DNA of 64,000 nucleotides, from positions 42,659,501 to 42,723,500 of the forward strand of contig CM075344.1 in NCBI GenBank assembly GCA_037693485.1. Reading direction: 5' to 3'. The position numbers and the translations under genes were made by a program. Shown here in pieces: positions 20,481 through 32,703 of the stretch (position 1 is its first letter; every line of letters starts with the position of its first letter). The notes below the pieces were generated by a model. The model did no database searches and was not told where the DNA came from. It saw only the letters and a program-made list of their open reading frames with translations. The stretch comes from Kitagawia praeruptora. Taxonomy: Eukaryota; Streptophyta; Magnoliopsida; Apiales; Apiaceae.

Positions 20481-21926
20481 AACCGGGCAGCAAGCCGCGC
20501 GCAGGCGGCGCATGAGGCGCGCAAGCAATGCGTGATGCAGGTGTCCTAGGCGCAGGCTACGCGTGGGAGGCGCAGGCTACGCGTGGGAGGCGCAGGCGGC
20601 GCGCACGGTCGCTGTCGAATTTTTTGATTCGCTGTTTTGGCCATATCTTGAGTTCTACAAGTCTGTTTTGGACGATCATACAGTCCACGCGAAGATAACG
20701 AGATTCTCTTTCATTCTAAAGTGGTCCAGATGTCCAATTACAACTGGAACGGCCCAGAAATATTGAAGAAAAGTCAGCAACGAATTTTCCTTAAAAACAG
20801 AATCAGTTTAGGAAACGTATTTTGTGCTAAACTGCAGAAATTCTATTTTAACTCTGTTTTGGGGAATTTCTTGTTGGACAAGACTTCTAGAGCCTATTTA
20901 AACACATCCTACCATTGTAATTTGTATCATTACATATCATAATGTAGAAACACAAGGGAGAAAAGGAGAGAGAGATTCAACGCTCGTGACAAGCAACGAA
21001 TCTAGATCTACTTCTTCTTTTGTATTCTTTTCTTAGGCGCTACTCTGGATTATAGATTTGTTTTCTTAACTCTTTGTTCTATTAATATTACTACTTTCTT
21101 TCATACTTTGTTTAATATCATGTTTTCATCAATTCCCATGGTGACGAACGGTTCGATTATGAACTAATCGTTGTCATGGGATTCCAACGGATTTATTTAT
21201 GGAGCTTTAGTATCTTGATGCTTTAAAGATCTGTGTGTGATGTATATCTGATATCCTCGTATGGTTATGCTTAATTGTTAGATGCGTAGCTAACATCTAA
21301 TCTGTTAATCTCTTGTGAAGTGAAAGTGGATCTTGAGATTTAGAACTTGCCATGCTAGCATAGGTTCATGATTGTTATCAACATGATTTGTAGTGTGAGA
21401 TGAAAATACTTATACTGTCCTGTGTGATCTTTATGGATAACTTGTTCTTCAACCGTTATGTTTTCAAATTCTATAGACATATAGGGTCTAAGCATAATTG
21501 GTGTCTATTCATCTTCTATCTCTTTTGTGGATGCATGGGTAGTTTGGTATACGTTTGCTAACAGGTAGCGTGTGCTTGTTTCGTGTTATCCGATCAGATA
21601 TCATAACCATTGCATAAAGTGATTAAAGACATCAGATCTAAGCGAAGTATTTAATGAAGTTAGGATCCCATATTTTTATTCTCATAAGTAATTCGATTTT
21701 AATACTCGTTAGTTAATTAATTCTTAGTTTGTTAATTTGCTCATTAGTTAATTTAGATAATCAAAACCCCAATTTGTTAATTGTCTTAGCAGTGAGTAAA
21801 AACCATACATTGTTGCATAGGTACAATAACTGAATTAAAACATAAACTAGATCTCTGTGGGAACGAACTCAACTTTATTCTATATTACTTGTGACCACGT
21901 ACCCTTGCGTGTTTTAGTGCAAACAG
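20481..21926 (+). mobile_element. GC-rich LTR-like insertion, probably a solo gypsy-type LTR
   Basis: This 1.4-kb segment interrupts a copy of the repeat seen intact at 18705-18782, so it is an insertion. The first 120 bases are extremely GC- and CpG-rich. Then comes a block at about 20630-20760 that is similar to the complement of the middle of the Athila-like LTRs at 50673 and 55911. Next are a TATA-like TATTTAAACAC near 20896, purine-rich leader-like sequence, and an end in TGCAAACA. I could not find a clean target duplication, so exact ends are uncertain. The small ORFs within have no recognisable protein. Confidence 0.5.
20545..20605 (+). repeat. GC-rich 20-bp tandem repeat
   Basis: The unit AGGCGCAGGCTACGCGTGGG occurs twice in tandem, followed by a partial third unit (AGGCGCAGGC). 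It lies within about 120 bases that are dense in CpG and surrounded by AT-rich DNA. Confidence 0.8.
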
Positions 21927-21950
21927 CCAGATTTGTTAAAATGTATTTTT

Positions 21951-22970
21951 TCCGCAGCATTATAAAAAGTTGGCTAATAATAAATAGTCTATTCTTAAAA
22001 AGTGATCACCAGGCAATAGGATCCTAGGAAGAATAGCTAAAATCAGATTATTTAAGAGATATGTGATCCTTTCCTAGACAGCTTCCTAAAACTAAGAAAT
22101 ACACTTTGATTTTACATAATTTAAACATGTGAAATACATGTGTGTGCCTATTTTTAAAAAGTGAAGCACTCGTGAATTAAGAGTTTCAGACTTTGATATT
22201 ATAATTTTGTAGTCATCATTAACATATATGATCAAATATGCGTATCAAGATTTGCATATAACAACTAATATGAGAAAAGAAAGAGACATACAGGAAAGAA
22301 GAATAAAATTGTTCTTACATGCTAGTACCAGGTTCATTACTCATGTTTGTACTTTTTGGGAGATAATTATAGGTTTAACCGATCATATGCAACATATACA
22401 AAGCAGTGTACATATCATATGGATAAGCATTCTAACATGTTTAATAAACCAGAGGTAAATGTAAAGAACAATTAACATCAGCAATTGACCATAACATAAC
22501 GAAGATTGTGAAAATTATAAACCCAAAATGAAATGTATAATAGCAAAATTGTTAACTAAAAAATTAACAGCAAAATTGTTAATTAAGCAATTAACAGACA
22601 CTTAGAACTAGATATTTTATTTAGAAATATATACTTAAATTTTGAAGTGGAGAAAAGGCAATTTTGCTGAGAACTCAACAGACACTTGCAAATAGATCTG
22701 TCCTTTATTTTCTAATTAAAATAACTAAGAATATATAAATTGGGAGGTTATATTCCCTCCTTGCCCACAACCAACTCAAAAGATCAGAATGCAACAAACA
22801 GAAAATCATATGGCACATATATAGATAAAAACCATCAAACGCAATGCCTCTTTGTTTATAAAAGAAGACAAAACTGATTCTATCAATTATAAATAAAAAT
22901 ATAATGGAATGAGTTAGTCAACAGAAAAAAAAAAGATAGTTGTTTAAATTAAATGCCTAGACCAAAAAAC
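21951..22970. other. AT-rich DNA, no recognised feature
   Basis: No gene, RNA or element boundary recognised. The short open frames here have no sensible protein content. It may be intronic remains of the pseudogene-like region that follows on the minus strand. Confidence 0.5.
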
Positions 22971-23042
22971 CTGAACACGTGGATTCTGGAAATCATCCAT
23001 GGCTGCAGTTAGTGATGGAAGCACCCTTTGATGATACTGAAC
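22971..23042 (-). pseudogene. Importin-5 (karyopherin beta-3)-like exon fragment
   Basis: On the minus strand 72 bases lie between an AG acceptor (CGCAG) and a GT donor. They encode VQYHQRVLPSLTAAMDDFQN followed by PRVQ. The VLPSLTAAMDDFQNPRVQ core is characteristic of a HEAT repeat in plant importin-5/KPNB3 proteins, nuclear import receptors that go on to read AHAASAVLNFSE; I recognise this from memory. No neighbouring HEAT-repeat exon was found, so it is an isolated exon. Retained intron borders mean it came from genomic DNA, not from a processed mRNA. It could be a captured fragment inside a transposon or the relic of a deleted gene. Confidence 0.65.
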
Positions 23043-23386
23043 CTGCGGGTCTAGTCCAAATCAGTAAACAACTGTCTAATTACATTATAAGACATCTTCT
23101 AATAATATGCCTTGAACCTTTGTACTGCGATTAGAAGACAACAACTTATAAGGAGGCATATAGATAGCCACATCAAAAATTAATAATATGTCCTTTTCGA
23201 TCTTACTAAAAACATGGTAGGTATTTTTCGTTATGAATCTGTACTATGAACACAGTGTCCATTATGAATATGCAAGTCACATTAGCAAAGTTTGGGACCT
23301 GGGGGAGATGATCTATAAATTAGCACGGCCTGCGAAATTTTTTCTCTCCGCACCAAAGTAGATTTGTTGCACACCTTATCATTCAC

Positions 23387-24012
23387 CTCATTAATGGGTA
23401 ATGCATCCCATGACATGCTTTCGTCAGAAAAACTTTACTCCGAGTACCTATCCAGATCATCCAACAGCTGCTCATCCTGAAAGAATCATAAGCTGTTAAA
23501 TCATAAATCTTTTAAAAATAGCTTCAGAAAATAAGGACCCAAAATTATGGCAGGTATTCTTTTCATGAATCTGGACTATGAACACAATGATGATTTTGCA
23601 TTGACAAAACCTGTAAATAAAAATCTCAAAATTAATATATAAACACGGACCTTTATATATCTTCATTTTGAATCTGGGTAAATGCGAATGAAAATAATAT
23701 ATAAAAAGAAATGTGAATACACAATATTATATATATGTGAGCATCTCAAATTGTATACCTTATCATAAATCAGGAGATTCTCCTGCTATTTTCTGATCTT
23801 CACGTTCTGGAAAAATAAATAAATCAAAGTGTACACAATTGTATAAATGAATTAGCAATAAAAACAGAGATCATAAAATTAGACTGATAAAAAAGCAAGT
23901 GTGAGATGAAGAAAGAAAAAAATCATACCAAATTAGTCATTGCAATAAAAGGATTAGGGAACCAATTATTCAGCTTTTTAGCGTACAAAAACTATCCATA
24001 CTCCCATAAGAT
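23387..24012 (-). pseudogene. Three exon-like islands with AG/GT borders and in-frame stops
   Basis: On the minus strand three short stretches look like exons. 23929-24012 is 84 bp (YAKKLNNWFPNPFIAMTNL). 23759-23806 is 48 bp (QENLLIYDK). 23387-23476 is 90 bp (DEQLLDDLDRYSE, then SFSDESMSWDALPINE). Each begins after AG and ends before GT, each has a length divisible by three, and each holds one stop codon in the apparent frame. I do not recognise the protein. With the importin-like exon at 22971 they may belong to one degraded multi-exon gene or to a composite capture. Confidence 0.4.
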
Positions 24013-24164
24013 CTACAATTGTAGAAAAAGAAAAAAAGCATCGTTAACCACGTATATATAAATACACGTATGGGTACAATATCTTATAACCCGAAAACAC
24101 GATAAGAAAAATGGAATCTAATCAGGTTCAAGAACAAAATAACACTAACCTGATACTTTGGTAA

Positions 24165-26823
24165 TGTAACATCCCGAATTTTCGAGATATTAAATCTAAA
24201 TACGAAACTCAAATAAAAGGAATACTTTATTTCAATAAACCAAATTATTCCACAAAGTCAAAGCAGGGGTCAAACTTAATAATTCAAAATCATTAAAAAC
24301 GGAGACGCAGCTCAACAAATCCAATATTCAATATCTAACAAAGTACTTAAACTTTTATTCAATAATCTGATAAGTCTTCAATAATGGAATCTAAATCAAA
24401 TAGCACGAAGTCCACATAGTTCAAATCCTTAACCTTAATGAGCTTCCAAAAGTCTGAACCTGGAACATATTAAAACAATGAGCTGCGAAACCCAGCAAGT
24501 AACTATCGTCCAACGGCTCAAAAATAATATTCCTAAAAAAAACAGAATTTCTGAAACTTTAAATCGATAAAAAGAATCTAAACAGATAAATCATATTTTA
24601 TTCCCACAGTTCTAAATTACGGTCACACTAAACCAGTGACAAGGTTCTATGTTCGATGGGGCCAGTTTACGTATCTATGTGTTCCGGAACGTACGTAAAC
24701 TAGTTCTATGATTCGATATGTCACACTATCCAGTGACCGGATTCTATGATTCGATACGTAACTAAAATTGGGGAATCAAAACAATGTTCTTATCTTATCA
24801 ATCACATATCAATATCATATTTTCGATAACTAAAACAAATATCTAACATGTAATCAAATAATATAAAACATGTTTCAAATTAATATGGAGCAACGAATAG
24901 TTACTTACCTCAATTACGCAAATCAAGAATTCACATAATCACATAAGAACACATGTAGCAACCCCTCAGAAGCAAAACCTCTAAAATCTTGAAAGACTCC
25001 ATGATTACAATTCTGATCAGATCTGTATTTATCCTTTTTGACCATCTAAACGATGGTTTCTTGAAAAACGCAAAGAACGAAAGTTGTAGAGCACGAAAAT
25101 ACCTTTCCAAAAAGTCCAAAATCAGCGAATTCTGATTTACGATGAATTTTCTACGAATTTTACAAGACTGATGAATTATGTTTATAAAATCCCTACGAAT
25201 TTTGTTATAAAAGATGAGGAAGAAGAATATGATGTATTTATAATGTCTCGCAACCCTAATTCCAAACCTACTAGTTATCTGTATTCAAATTTGATCCATG
25301 TTTTAAGCCCATTATTCTAATCCAATTTTAAATCTTATTTTTTATCAAATTTTAATCCTTTTTTTTTAATATTGTTCTATTATTACTATTCTAAAAATTA
25401 CGGGTTATTACATACTACCCTCCTTAAAAAGAATTTGGTCCCCAAATTCACAATAGTCCTAAACTTTAAAAAGTTCGTGATACATCTTCCTAAAGTCTAG
25501 TCCTAAGGATCGCATCCTAGGGAATGTACTAGTCCCATACCTAATACACTCCGAAGGACAGCCTGCTCTTGATACCAACTGTAACATCCCGAATTTTCGA
25601 GATATTAAATCTAAATACGAAACTCAAATAAAAGGAATACTTTATTTCAATAAACCAAATTATTCCACAAAGTCAAAGCAGCGGTCAAACTTAATAATTC
25701 AAAATCATTAAAACGGAGACGCAGCTCCACAAATCCAATATTCAATATCTAACAAAGTACTTAAAATTTTATTCAATAATCCGATAAGTCTTCAATAATG
25801 GAATCTAAATCAAATAGCACGAAGTCCATAGTTCAAATCCTTAACCTTAATAAGCTTCAAAAAGTCTGAGCCTGAAACATATTAAAATAATGAGCTGCGA
25901 AACCCAGCAAGTAACTATCGTCCAACGGCTCAAAAATAATATTCTTAAAAGAGAACAGAATTTCTGAAACTTTAAATCGATAAAAAGAATCTAAATAGAT
26001 AAATCATATTTTATTCCCACAGTTCTAAATTACGGTCACACTAAACCAGTGACACGGTTCTATGTTCGATGGGGCCAGTTTACGTATCTATGTGTTCCGG
26101 AACGTGCGTAAACTAGTTCTATGATTCGATATGTCACACTATCCAGTGACCGGATTCTATGATTCGATACGCAACTAAAACTGGGGAATCAAAACAATGT
26201 TCTTATCTTATCAATCACATATCAATATCATATTTTCGATAACTAAAACAAATATTTACATGTAATCAAATAATATAAAACATGTTTCAAATTAATACGG
26301 AGCAACAAATAGTTACTTACCTCAATTACGCAAATCAAGAATTCACATAATCACATAAGAACACATGTAGCAACCCCTCAGAAGCAAAACCTCTAAAATC
26401 TTGAAAGACTCCATGATTACAATTCTGATCAGATTTGTATTTAGTTTTTTGACCATCTAAATGATTTTTTCTTGAAAAACTCAAAGAACGAAAGTTGTAG
26501 AGCACGAAAAGACCTTTCCGAAAAGTCCAAAATCAACGAATTCTGACTTACGATGAATTTTCTACGAATTTTACAAGACTGCTGAATTATGTTTATAAAA
26601 CCCTACGAATTTTGTTATAAAAGATGAGAAAGAAGAATATGATGTATTTATAATGTCTCGCAACCCTAATTCCAAACCTACTAGTTATCTGTATTCAAAT
26701 TTGATCCATGTTTTAAGTCCATTATTCTAATCCAATTTTAAATCTTATTTCTTATCAAATTTTAATCCTTTTTTTAATATTGTTCTATTATTATTACTAT
26801 TCTAAAAATTACGGGTTATTACA
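24165..26823 (-). mobile_element. Short non-autonomous LTR element (TRIM/SMART-like internal region), TSD GGTAA
   Basis: Two LTRs of 1248 bp (24165-25412) and 1244 bp (25580-26823) enclose only 167 bp. The target duplication GGTAA is perfect (24160-24164 and 26824-26828). Read on the minus strand the LTR starts TGTAATAACCCG and ends TCGGGATGTTACA. The next bases, TTGGTATCAAGAGCAGG (about 25561-25578), resemble an initiator-Met primer site with one extra base. A purine tract, AAGGAGGGTAGTA, directly precedes the other LTR. There is no coding sequence, so it must be mobilised in trans. By eye the LTRs differ at 40 or more positions (roughly 3-4%), so it is much older than the Sirevirus. It landed inside an exon-like island of the surrounding pseudogene region. 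Confidence 0.92.
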
Positions 26824-27474
26824 GGTAAGGATAGCGAGGTGGGGATCCGAGATGAGACGTTTCCATAAATCTCTGATCAGTTGGAATGTTTGTCATGAGG
26901 AGATGATACGATTTGAATTCAAATTACAAATCACTTTTCAATCAATATATGCCTAATCAGAATAAGAACAGAGGAAGGTGTTTCAGTGTCCTACATTTAG
27001 TGAAACCCAGATTTCTATGAAATATTGAAGCCCATAATCGAAATCAGAATATTCGGTAAGCTATCATTCACAAAATAAAAGGCAGATCACCAAACACTTA
27101 AAAAAAGAACTAGATATGAAAAACATCCAAACAGGATTGAATATCCTATGTTAGACTATGCGGATAGCCTATTATTTATGGATCTTTGAAGCAATTTATG
27201 CCCGATATAAAAAAAAAGTTATGTTTGTGGTTCACTGATTTAGTTTTAAGTGTCATGTGTCATAGCGATGTTGTAGTTTAAATCCAATCCAAAAAAACAT
27301 CTAAAAAAAATTGTAGGAAGAAAACACAATTATAAATGCGCACGTACTTAAATTAAAGCATTCACACTAACATTTCCACTGGCAATGAATAAAAACATAT
27401 GAGTAAAACTTTAAGAAATCAGAATCAACGTAGAATAAATTATAAACAAATTTGGTACAATGAAAAGTAGTCAC

Positions 27475-27648
27475 CTGAGTTGGAAAATAGCGAATGACAT
27501 TTTCCTGGTGGCCTCTCCAGAAAGAAAACGCACCCTCTTCTCTCAAGTTTCTTCCGAAGCAATCGCCAATACCTGTATAGGGCCTCTTAAGCTGTCCCCT
27601 TTTTAACAATTCTCCTTGATTTTGCAATAAAAGTTTGACTCGATCCAT
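27475..27648 (-). pseudogene. ADP/ATP-carrier-like exon fragment (ER-ANT1-like)
   Basis: The minus strand reads MDRVKLLLQNQGELLKRGQL, then RPYTGIGDCFGR, REEGAFSFWRG and NVIRYFPTQ. It is followed by a GT that fits a splice donor (CAG/GTGACT). This is the first-repeat matrix loop and start of helix 2 of mitochondrial-carrier-family adenine nucleotide translocators. The LLLQNQGE wording fits the ER-located ER-ANT1 branch better than mitochondrial AAC; that is from memory. The signature PxE just upstream is degraded (VMD where PIE is expected), and no other carrier exon was found nearby. It is best treated as an isolated exon or pseudogene fragment. Confidence 0.7.
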
Positions 27649-28042
27649 AACACCTCCCAGATTTCCACCACAATTTTTAAAAAAAGCACAAATTTCATGT
27701 CTTAAAATAAATCCAAATGAGCTGATGCCATTGATCTAAAACACAGCCGCATCAATGTTACATGTTTTCCATCCCGAAATATGCTTAATGATTCTACATT
27801 ATTCTTCATAATCTTTAAGTAACTATAGTTTATATATCATTCCACTTTATCCGAATGTACTATATTGGTCAAACAATTAAACTAAATATTTTTCATGCTT
27901 TAATTGTAATTCAGCAAGTTTAAACCCAAATAGATGTATATAGAATATACAATTCATCGCAGGTTTAAACCCAAATAAAACAATCAAAACTCTTTTAGAA
28001 ATTTAATCAAACAATTGGACTGCAAAAAAATTTATAAACAGT

Positions 28043-28045
<3 letters not shown>

Positions 28046-28095
<50 letters not shown>
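28046..28095. repeat. (AT)25 microsatellite
   Basis: Fifty bases of pure AT dinucleotide, directly abutting the left end of the DNA element that follows. It may be the target site of that insertion or have expanded from its duplication. Confidence 0.95.
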
Positions 28096-28097
<2 letters not shown>

Positions 28098-31000
28098 AGG
28101 AGGTTCAAAAGAGAACCTTAGTTGATGGGAGAACCAGAAGACCACATCTATATCCGTTGATATTGTTTTGATCTGATGGCTTGCATAATTCTGTTAATAA
28201 TTTCAAAAATTAACATAATTTTCATATTTGATCAAAAGGGCAGAATCGGGAACCACAATAACAAAATCAATCAGCATCAATTAAAAAATGGAAGCAATCA
28301 ATGACTATAAATTTGATTGGATTTCCTAATCTAAATTAAACTAACTTTTACTACATATCAGTTACCAAACATTTTTAAAAACAAAATATCTTATTTCCAC
28401 ATCTAAGTCATACGAATTAAATTATTTTGGGTTTCATTCAAGATTTTAGTTAATTTTTTTATTACTCCATTAAAGAATATTACGTACATGTTCATATCAT
28501 CGTTTCCCTAGTTAAGCCATACTATCAAATCAATTAAGGTTATTATCTAGAAATTATGATAAGGAACACTGATAACAATCTTTGATGATCTTAAATGGGT
28601 GTTGACACAATTTACGTGTTTTTTCAAGAACGCGATTAAGAACTCCATGACAATCAATTCCTAGTCACATGTTATGGAGTCTTCTTCTTGTTGAGAACCA
28701 TTTCATGATTTAAATGGGGAATGATTTTATTGAACCATTATAAATTACACACTTAAGAGAATCTTATGACTTACTTTTTTTTTTATAAAAAAAATATTAC
28801 TTTTGAACACGTAAGAAAATCAATTGCAATAAACATAAAAGAAAATCTACCATCATCATTTTCGAAAGATTCAAGCAAAAGAAGAAGAATCTTCATAACT
28901 AAAAATTAAACACTTTAAAAAATTTCAAATAAATTAAAAAAAATAAGAATTCCAAAGAAACTATGAAATATAAAAACAAATCATGAAAAAATTAAAATGA
29001 TATACATTCTCATGAACATACTAAAATGATTCAATTTTTTTATAGCATGTCTTTTAAAATAATTCTCGAAAGAATTTCAAAAAACTATAAAAAATTGACA
29101 TATTAATTTGAAACACGTAAAAGAATCCTGATGTATTATCTAATGTCTTTTGTATATTAATTTCAAACACGTAAATAAATCTTGGTGTATTACCTCAGAT
29201 TTCTATATATAACTGAATTTTAAAATAAATGTATTTTTTTTTTTGAAGAGCTTTTTTTTTTGAAGAGCAAATGTATAATTTTACTTTTAAAGAAATAAAT
29301 ATATAGAAAAATTATGTAATATACCAAGATTTTCTTAGGTATTTTGAAAATTACTCTGAAAGAATTTCGAAAAGATAATAAAAAATTGACATATTGATTT
29401 AAAAGACGTAAAAGAATTTTGGTGCATTACCTAAAATTTCTATATATAACTTCATAGAATTTTAACATTACTTACTAGAATTTTCAAACACTTAACAAAA
29501 TTGTAAAATATCAAGAAATCTAGAAGAATCTGGAGTGTAATATTTTGTAAATATTTTTATAATTTAATAATCTTTTTTTATAATTTTCGCTTATGTGTTC
29601 TCTTACGTGTTTTTGACATGTAAGAGAATCTTGGTTTATTATATGATATTTTACTATATAAGTAAATTTTTAAAAAAAATGTATAATCTTGTACATAGTC
29701 GTCGAAAATTTTAAAGAATCTTATAGTATTACTTAAATTTGGAATAATAATTTATTTTTTTGATATTATTTTTAAATTAAAGATAAATATATTTAAAGAT
29801 TCTCTTAAAAGATAAATGTATTTAAATACATATAGATTCTTTTTTTTTTGAAACACGTAAGATAATCTTGGTGTAATATATGTTATTTTACTAAGTATTT
29901 TAATAATTTTTTAATATTTTTCATTATTTTTGATGATGTAATTTTGCCTTTAATTTATTTTTATGTTTAGTTATTATTTACAATGTTTATTAATTACATT
30001 TTAATAAATCATTTTTTTAATAACAACCCATCTACTTGCTACACAAAAAGAAAATGGATATATTTTGATGTGTTTCATGAAATCTCATTTATATAATTAA
30101 AGTAAAACATGTTATTTCACCGTAACAAAAATGTAAATTTATCAAAATTTAAATCATCAATTTATAAAAATGTATAATATTGTATATTTCTTTTTTGTCC
30201 CATACCCCCCATTAGTATACATATCATGATATGCCATAGGTGTGTATCGTACAATTGCCTTTTAGAACATATAAAAGAATCTTAAAGTAATATATTACTT
30301 ATATTTTGGAATTATAATAATTTAATTTTTTAGTATTATTTTTAAATAAAAGATAAATGTATTTAAACACACAAAGATTCTCTTACGTGTTCTATTACGT
30401 GTTTTTGAAAACAAGTAAGAGAATCTTGGTGTATTATACGATATTTTACTGTATAAGTAAATTTCAAAAAAAAATGTATAATCTTGTACATAGTCGTTAC
30501 AATTGTCTTTTCGAACATTTAAAAAAATCTTATCGTATTACTTAAATTTTGGAATAATAATTTATTTTTTGATATTATTTTTAAATAAATAAAAATGTAT
30601 TTAAATACATAAAGATTCTCTTAAAAATAAATGTATTTAAATACATAAAGATTCTCTTATTTGTTTTTTGTAACACGTAAGAGAATCTTGATGTATTATA
30701 TGCTATTTACTAAGTATTTTAATATTTTTTATATTTTTCATTATTTTTTATGATGTAATTTTGCCTTTAATTTATTTTTATGTTTAGTTATTATTTTCGA
30801 ACATCTAAAAGAATCTTAAAGTATTATATTACTTATATTTTTGAATAATAATTTTTTTTGGTATTATTTTTAAATAAAAGATAAATGTATTTAAACACAC
30901 AAAGATTCTCTTACGTGTTTTTGAAAAATGTATAATTTTACTATATAAATAAATTTTACTATATAAATAAATTTTAAAAAAAATGTATAATCTTGTACAT

Positions 31001-32703
31001 AGTCGTTACAATTGCCTTTTCGAACATCTAAAGAATCTTATAGTATTACTTAAATTTTGGAATAATAATTTATTTTTTTGATATTATTTTTAAATAAAAG
31101 ATAAATGTATTTAAATACATAAAGATTCTCTTTTTTTTATATACATAAGATAATCTTGATGTATTATATGTTATTTTACTAAGTATTTTAATATTTTTCA
31201 TTATTTTTGATGATGTAATTTTGCCTTTAATTTATTTTTATGTTTAGTTATTATTTTCGAACATCTAAAAGAATCTTAAAGTATTATATTACTTATATTT
31301 TGGAATAATATTTTATTTTTTTGGTATTATTTTTAAATAAAATAAATGTATTTAAACACACAAAGATTTTGTTACGTGTTTTTGAAAACACGTAAGAGAA
31401 TTTTAGTGTATTATATGATATTTTACTATATAAGTAAATTTCAAAAAAAAATGTATAGTTTTGTACGTAGTCGTTACAATTGCCTTTTCGAACATCTAAA
31501 AGAATCTTATAGTATTACTTAAATTTTGGAATAATAATTTATTTTTTAAAAAAATAATCATATTTAATTTTTTAAAATATTTCATGTACATGATAATTTT
31601 GAGATTCTTCAAGTTGTTTTTCTAAAAATTTTAAAACACGTAATTGAATCTGGAATGTAATAATATAGTAAAACGTCAATTTGTTAGAGATCATTTTGAG
31701 ATTCCCTAAGAGTGTTTTGAGATTCTTTAAGATATTTTGAAAATTCTCTAAAGTGTTTCGAATATATTTTACAATTTTGTATTTCTACAAATAAATTTAG
31801 TTTTTACTAATATTTTTTAATCAATTTTAATGTGTTATTTGTTTAGAAGTAAAAAAAATAGTATAATTATTCAAAATTGAATAAAAAAAAATATTTTAAA
31901 AAAACTAGGAAATATGTAGTAAAAAAGAATAATTGATTTTTATATTAATTTTTTATATTTTTTATTTGATCTCTTATGAATTCTTTAATGTTTTTTTGAA
32001 GAATAGAAAGTTCTAATTTGTTATAGACAAAAAACTCCCTAGCAAAACCAAAGACTAAATTCATCATTATTAAATTTTGTTTTGTAGCACCTGGACAGCT
32101 AACAAACAATCCGTTGCAACAAGAATATCACATGCACTTTATAGCTTATACAATTCCTCTTGATAACTAAAGAACACCTTACAGAATCGTTAATACGTAT
32201 CCAATTTTTTGTACAGAATCTTTCTTTATTTAAATAATACTTACAATATTGTGTTATTTTGCAAATCCTTATTATCAAAGAAGTTTCTTTTCTCCATTAT
32301 CAGGTCTTCTGACTGATGAATTTTTCTTTACTAGTAACTGTATTTTCTTTGCTTAATGTACGTGTTATAAACAGAATCATTAATACATATGTACGTGAAA
32401 TACATCTAATATTTTGCTACCTTAATTTTGCGTTTGTTGCCAAGAATAAGAAAATACAGATCGTGTCAATCAGATCCTAAAATATCGTTGTTGTGAATGA
32501 TGTCAATATCATATATTTCCATTCTTAAAAGATTCTACAAATTATCATGATTAGACAGTGTATAATTTTATCCTCAAACTTCATTATAATCACAAATATG
32601 CCATTAGAATATCTGATTTATTATTTTTATTAAATCTAATTAATCAACGGTCTAAGATGAGGTTTCCTGGTTCTCTTGATAGGGAGGTTCTCCCTAGAAC
32701 CCT
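28096..32703. mobile_element. Long non-coding DNA element with imperfect terminal inverted repeats
   Basis: The left end reads GGAGGAGGTTCAAAAGAGAA and the right end, on the complement, reads GTAGGGTTCTAGGGAGAACC. Both are followed internally by a second GAGAACC and by a tract around CCGTTGAT, so the outer ~90 bp form an imperfect inverted repeat. TATATA lies on both outer sides. Inside there is no protein; most of the 4.6 kb consists of diverged repeats and hairpins. It looks like a non-autonomous DNA transposon, but I cannot assign a superfamily: no clear target duplication beyond TA-rich sequence, and no Helitron end. Confidence 0.5.
29580..31560. repeat. Array of diverged ~0.5-kb repeats built on a CTCTTACGTGTT hairpin
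   Basis: Recurring blocks share the order: ATAAATGTATTTAAA(C/T)ACA, AAGATTCTCTTACGTGTTTT, its complement ACACGTAAGAGAATCTT, TGTATAATCTTGTACATAGTC, then GAACATCTAAAAGAATCTTA. The GTACATAGTCG anchor recurs at about 29691, 30486, 30995 and 31463 (last one GTACGTAGTCG). Within each block the CTCTTACGTG half and its complement are only a few bases apart, so each would fold as a hairpin. Confidence 0.75.

Noticed and set aside
20563..20942. Two overlapping small plus-strand ORFs in the GC-rich LTR-like insertion
   Set aside because: Frames are opened by GC-rich repeat DNA; the translated sequence matches no family and the region aligns with non-coding LTR DNA.
28152..28160. Copy of the Sirevirus 9-mer (ATCCGTTGA) in the 4.6-kb DNA element; another at 50473-50481
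   Set aside because: Single isolated copies, as expected by chance over 64 kb; not evidence for spread of the motif to other elements.
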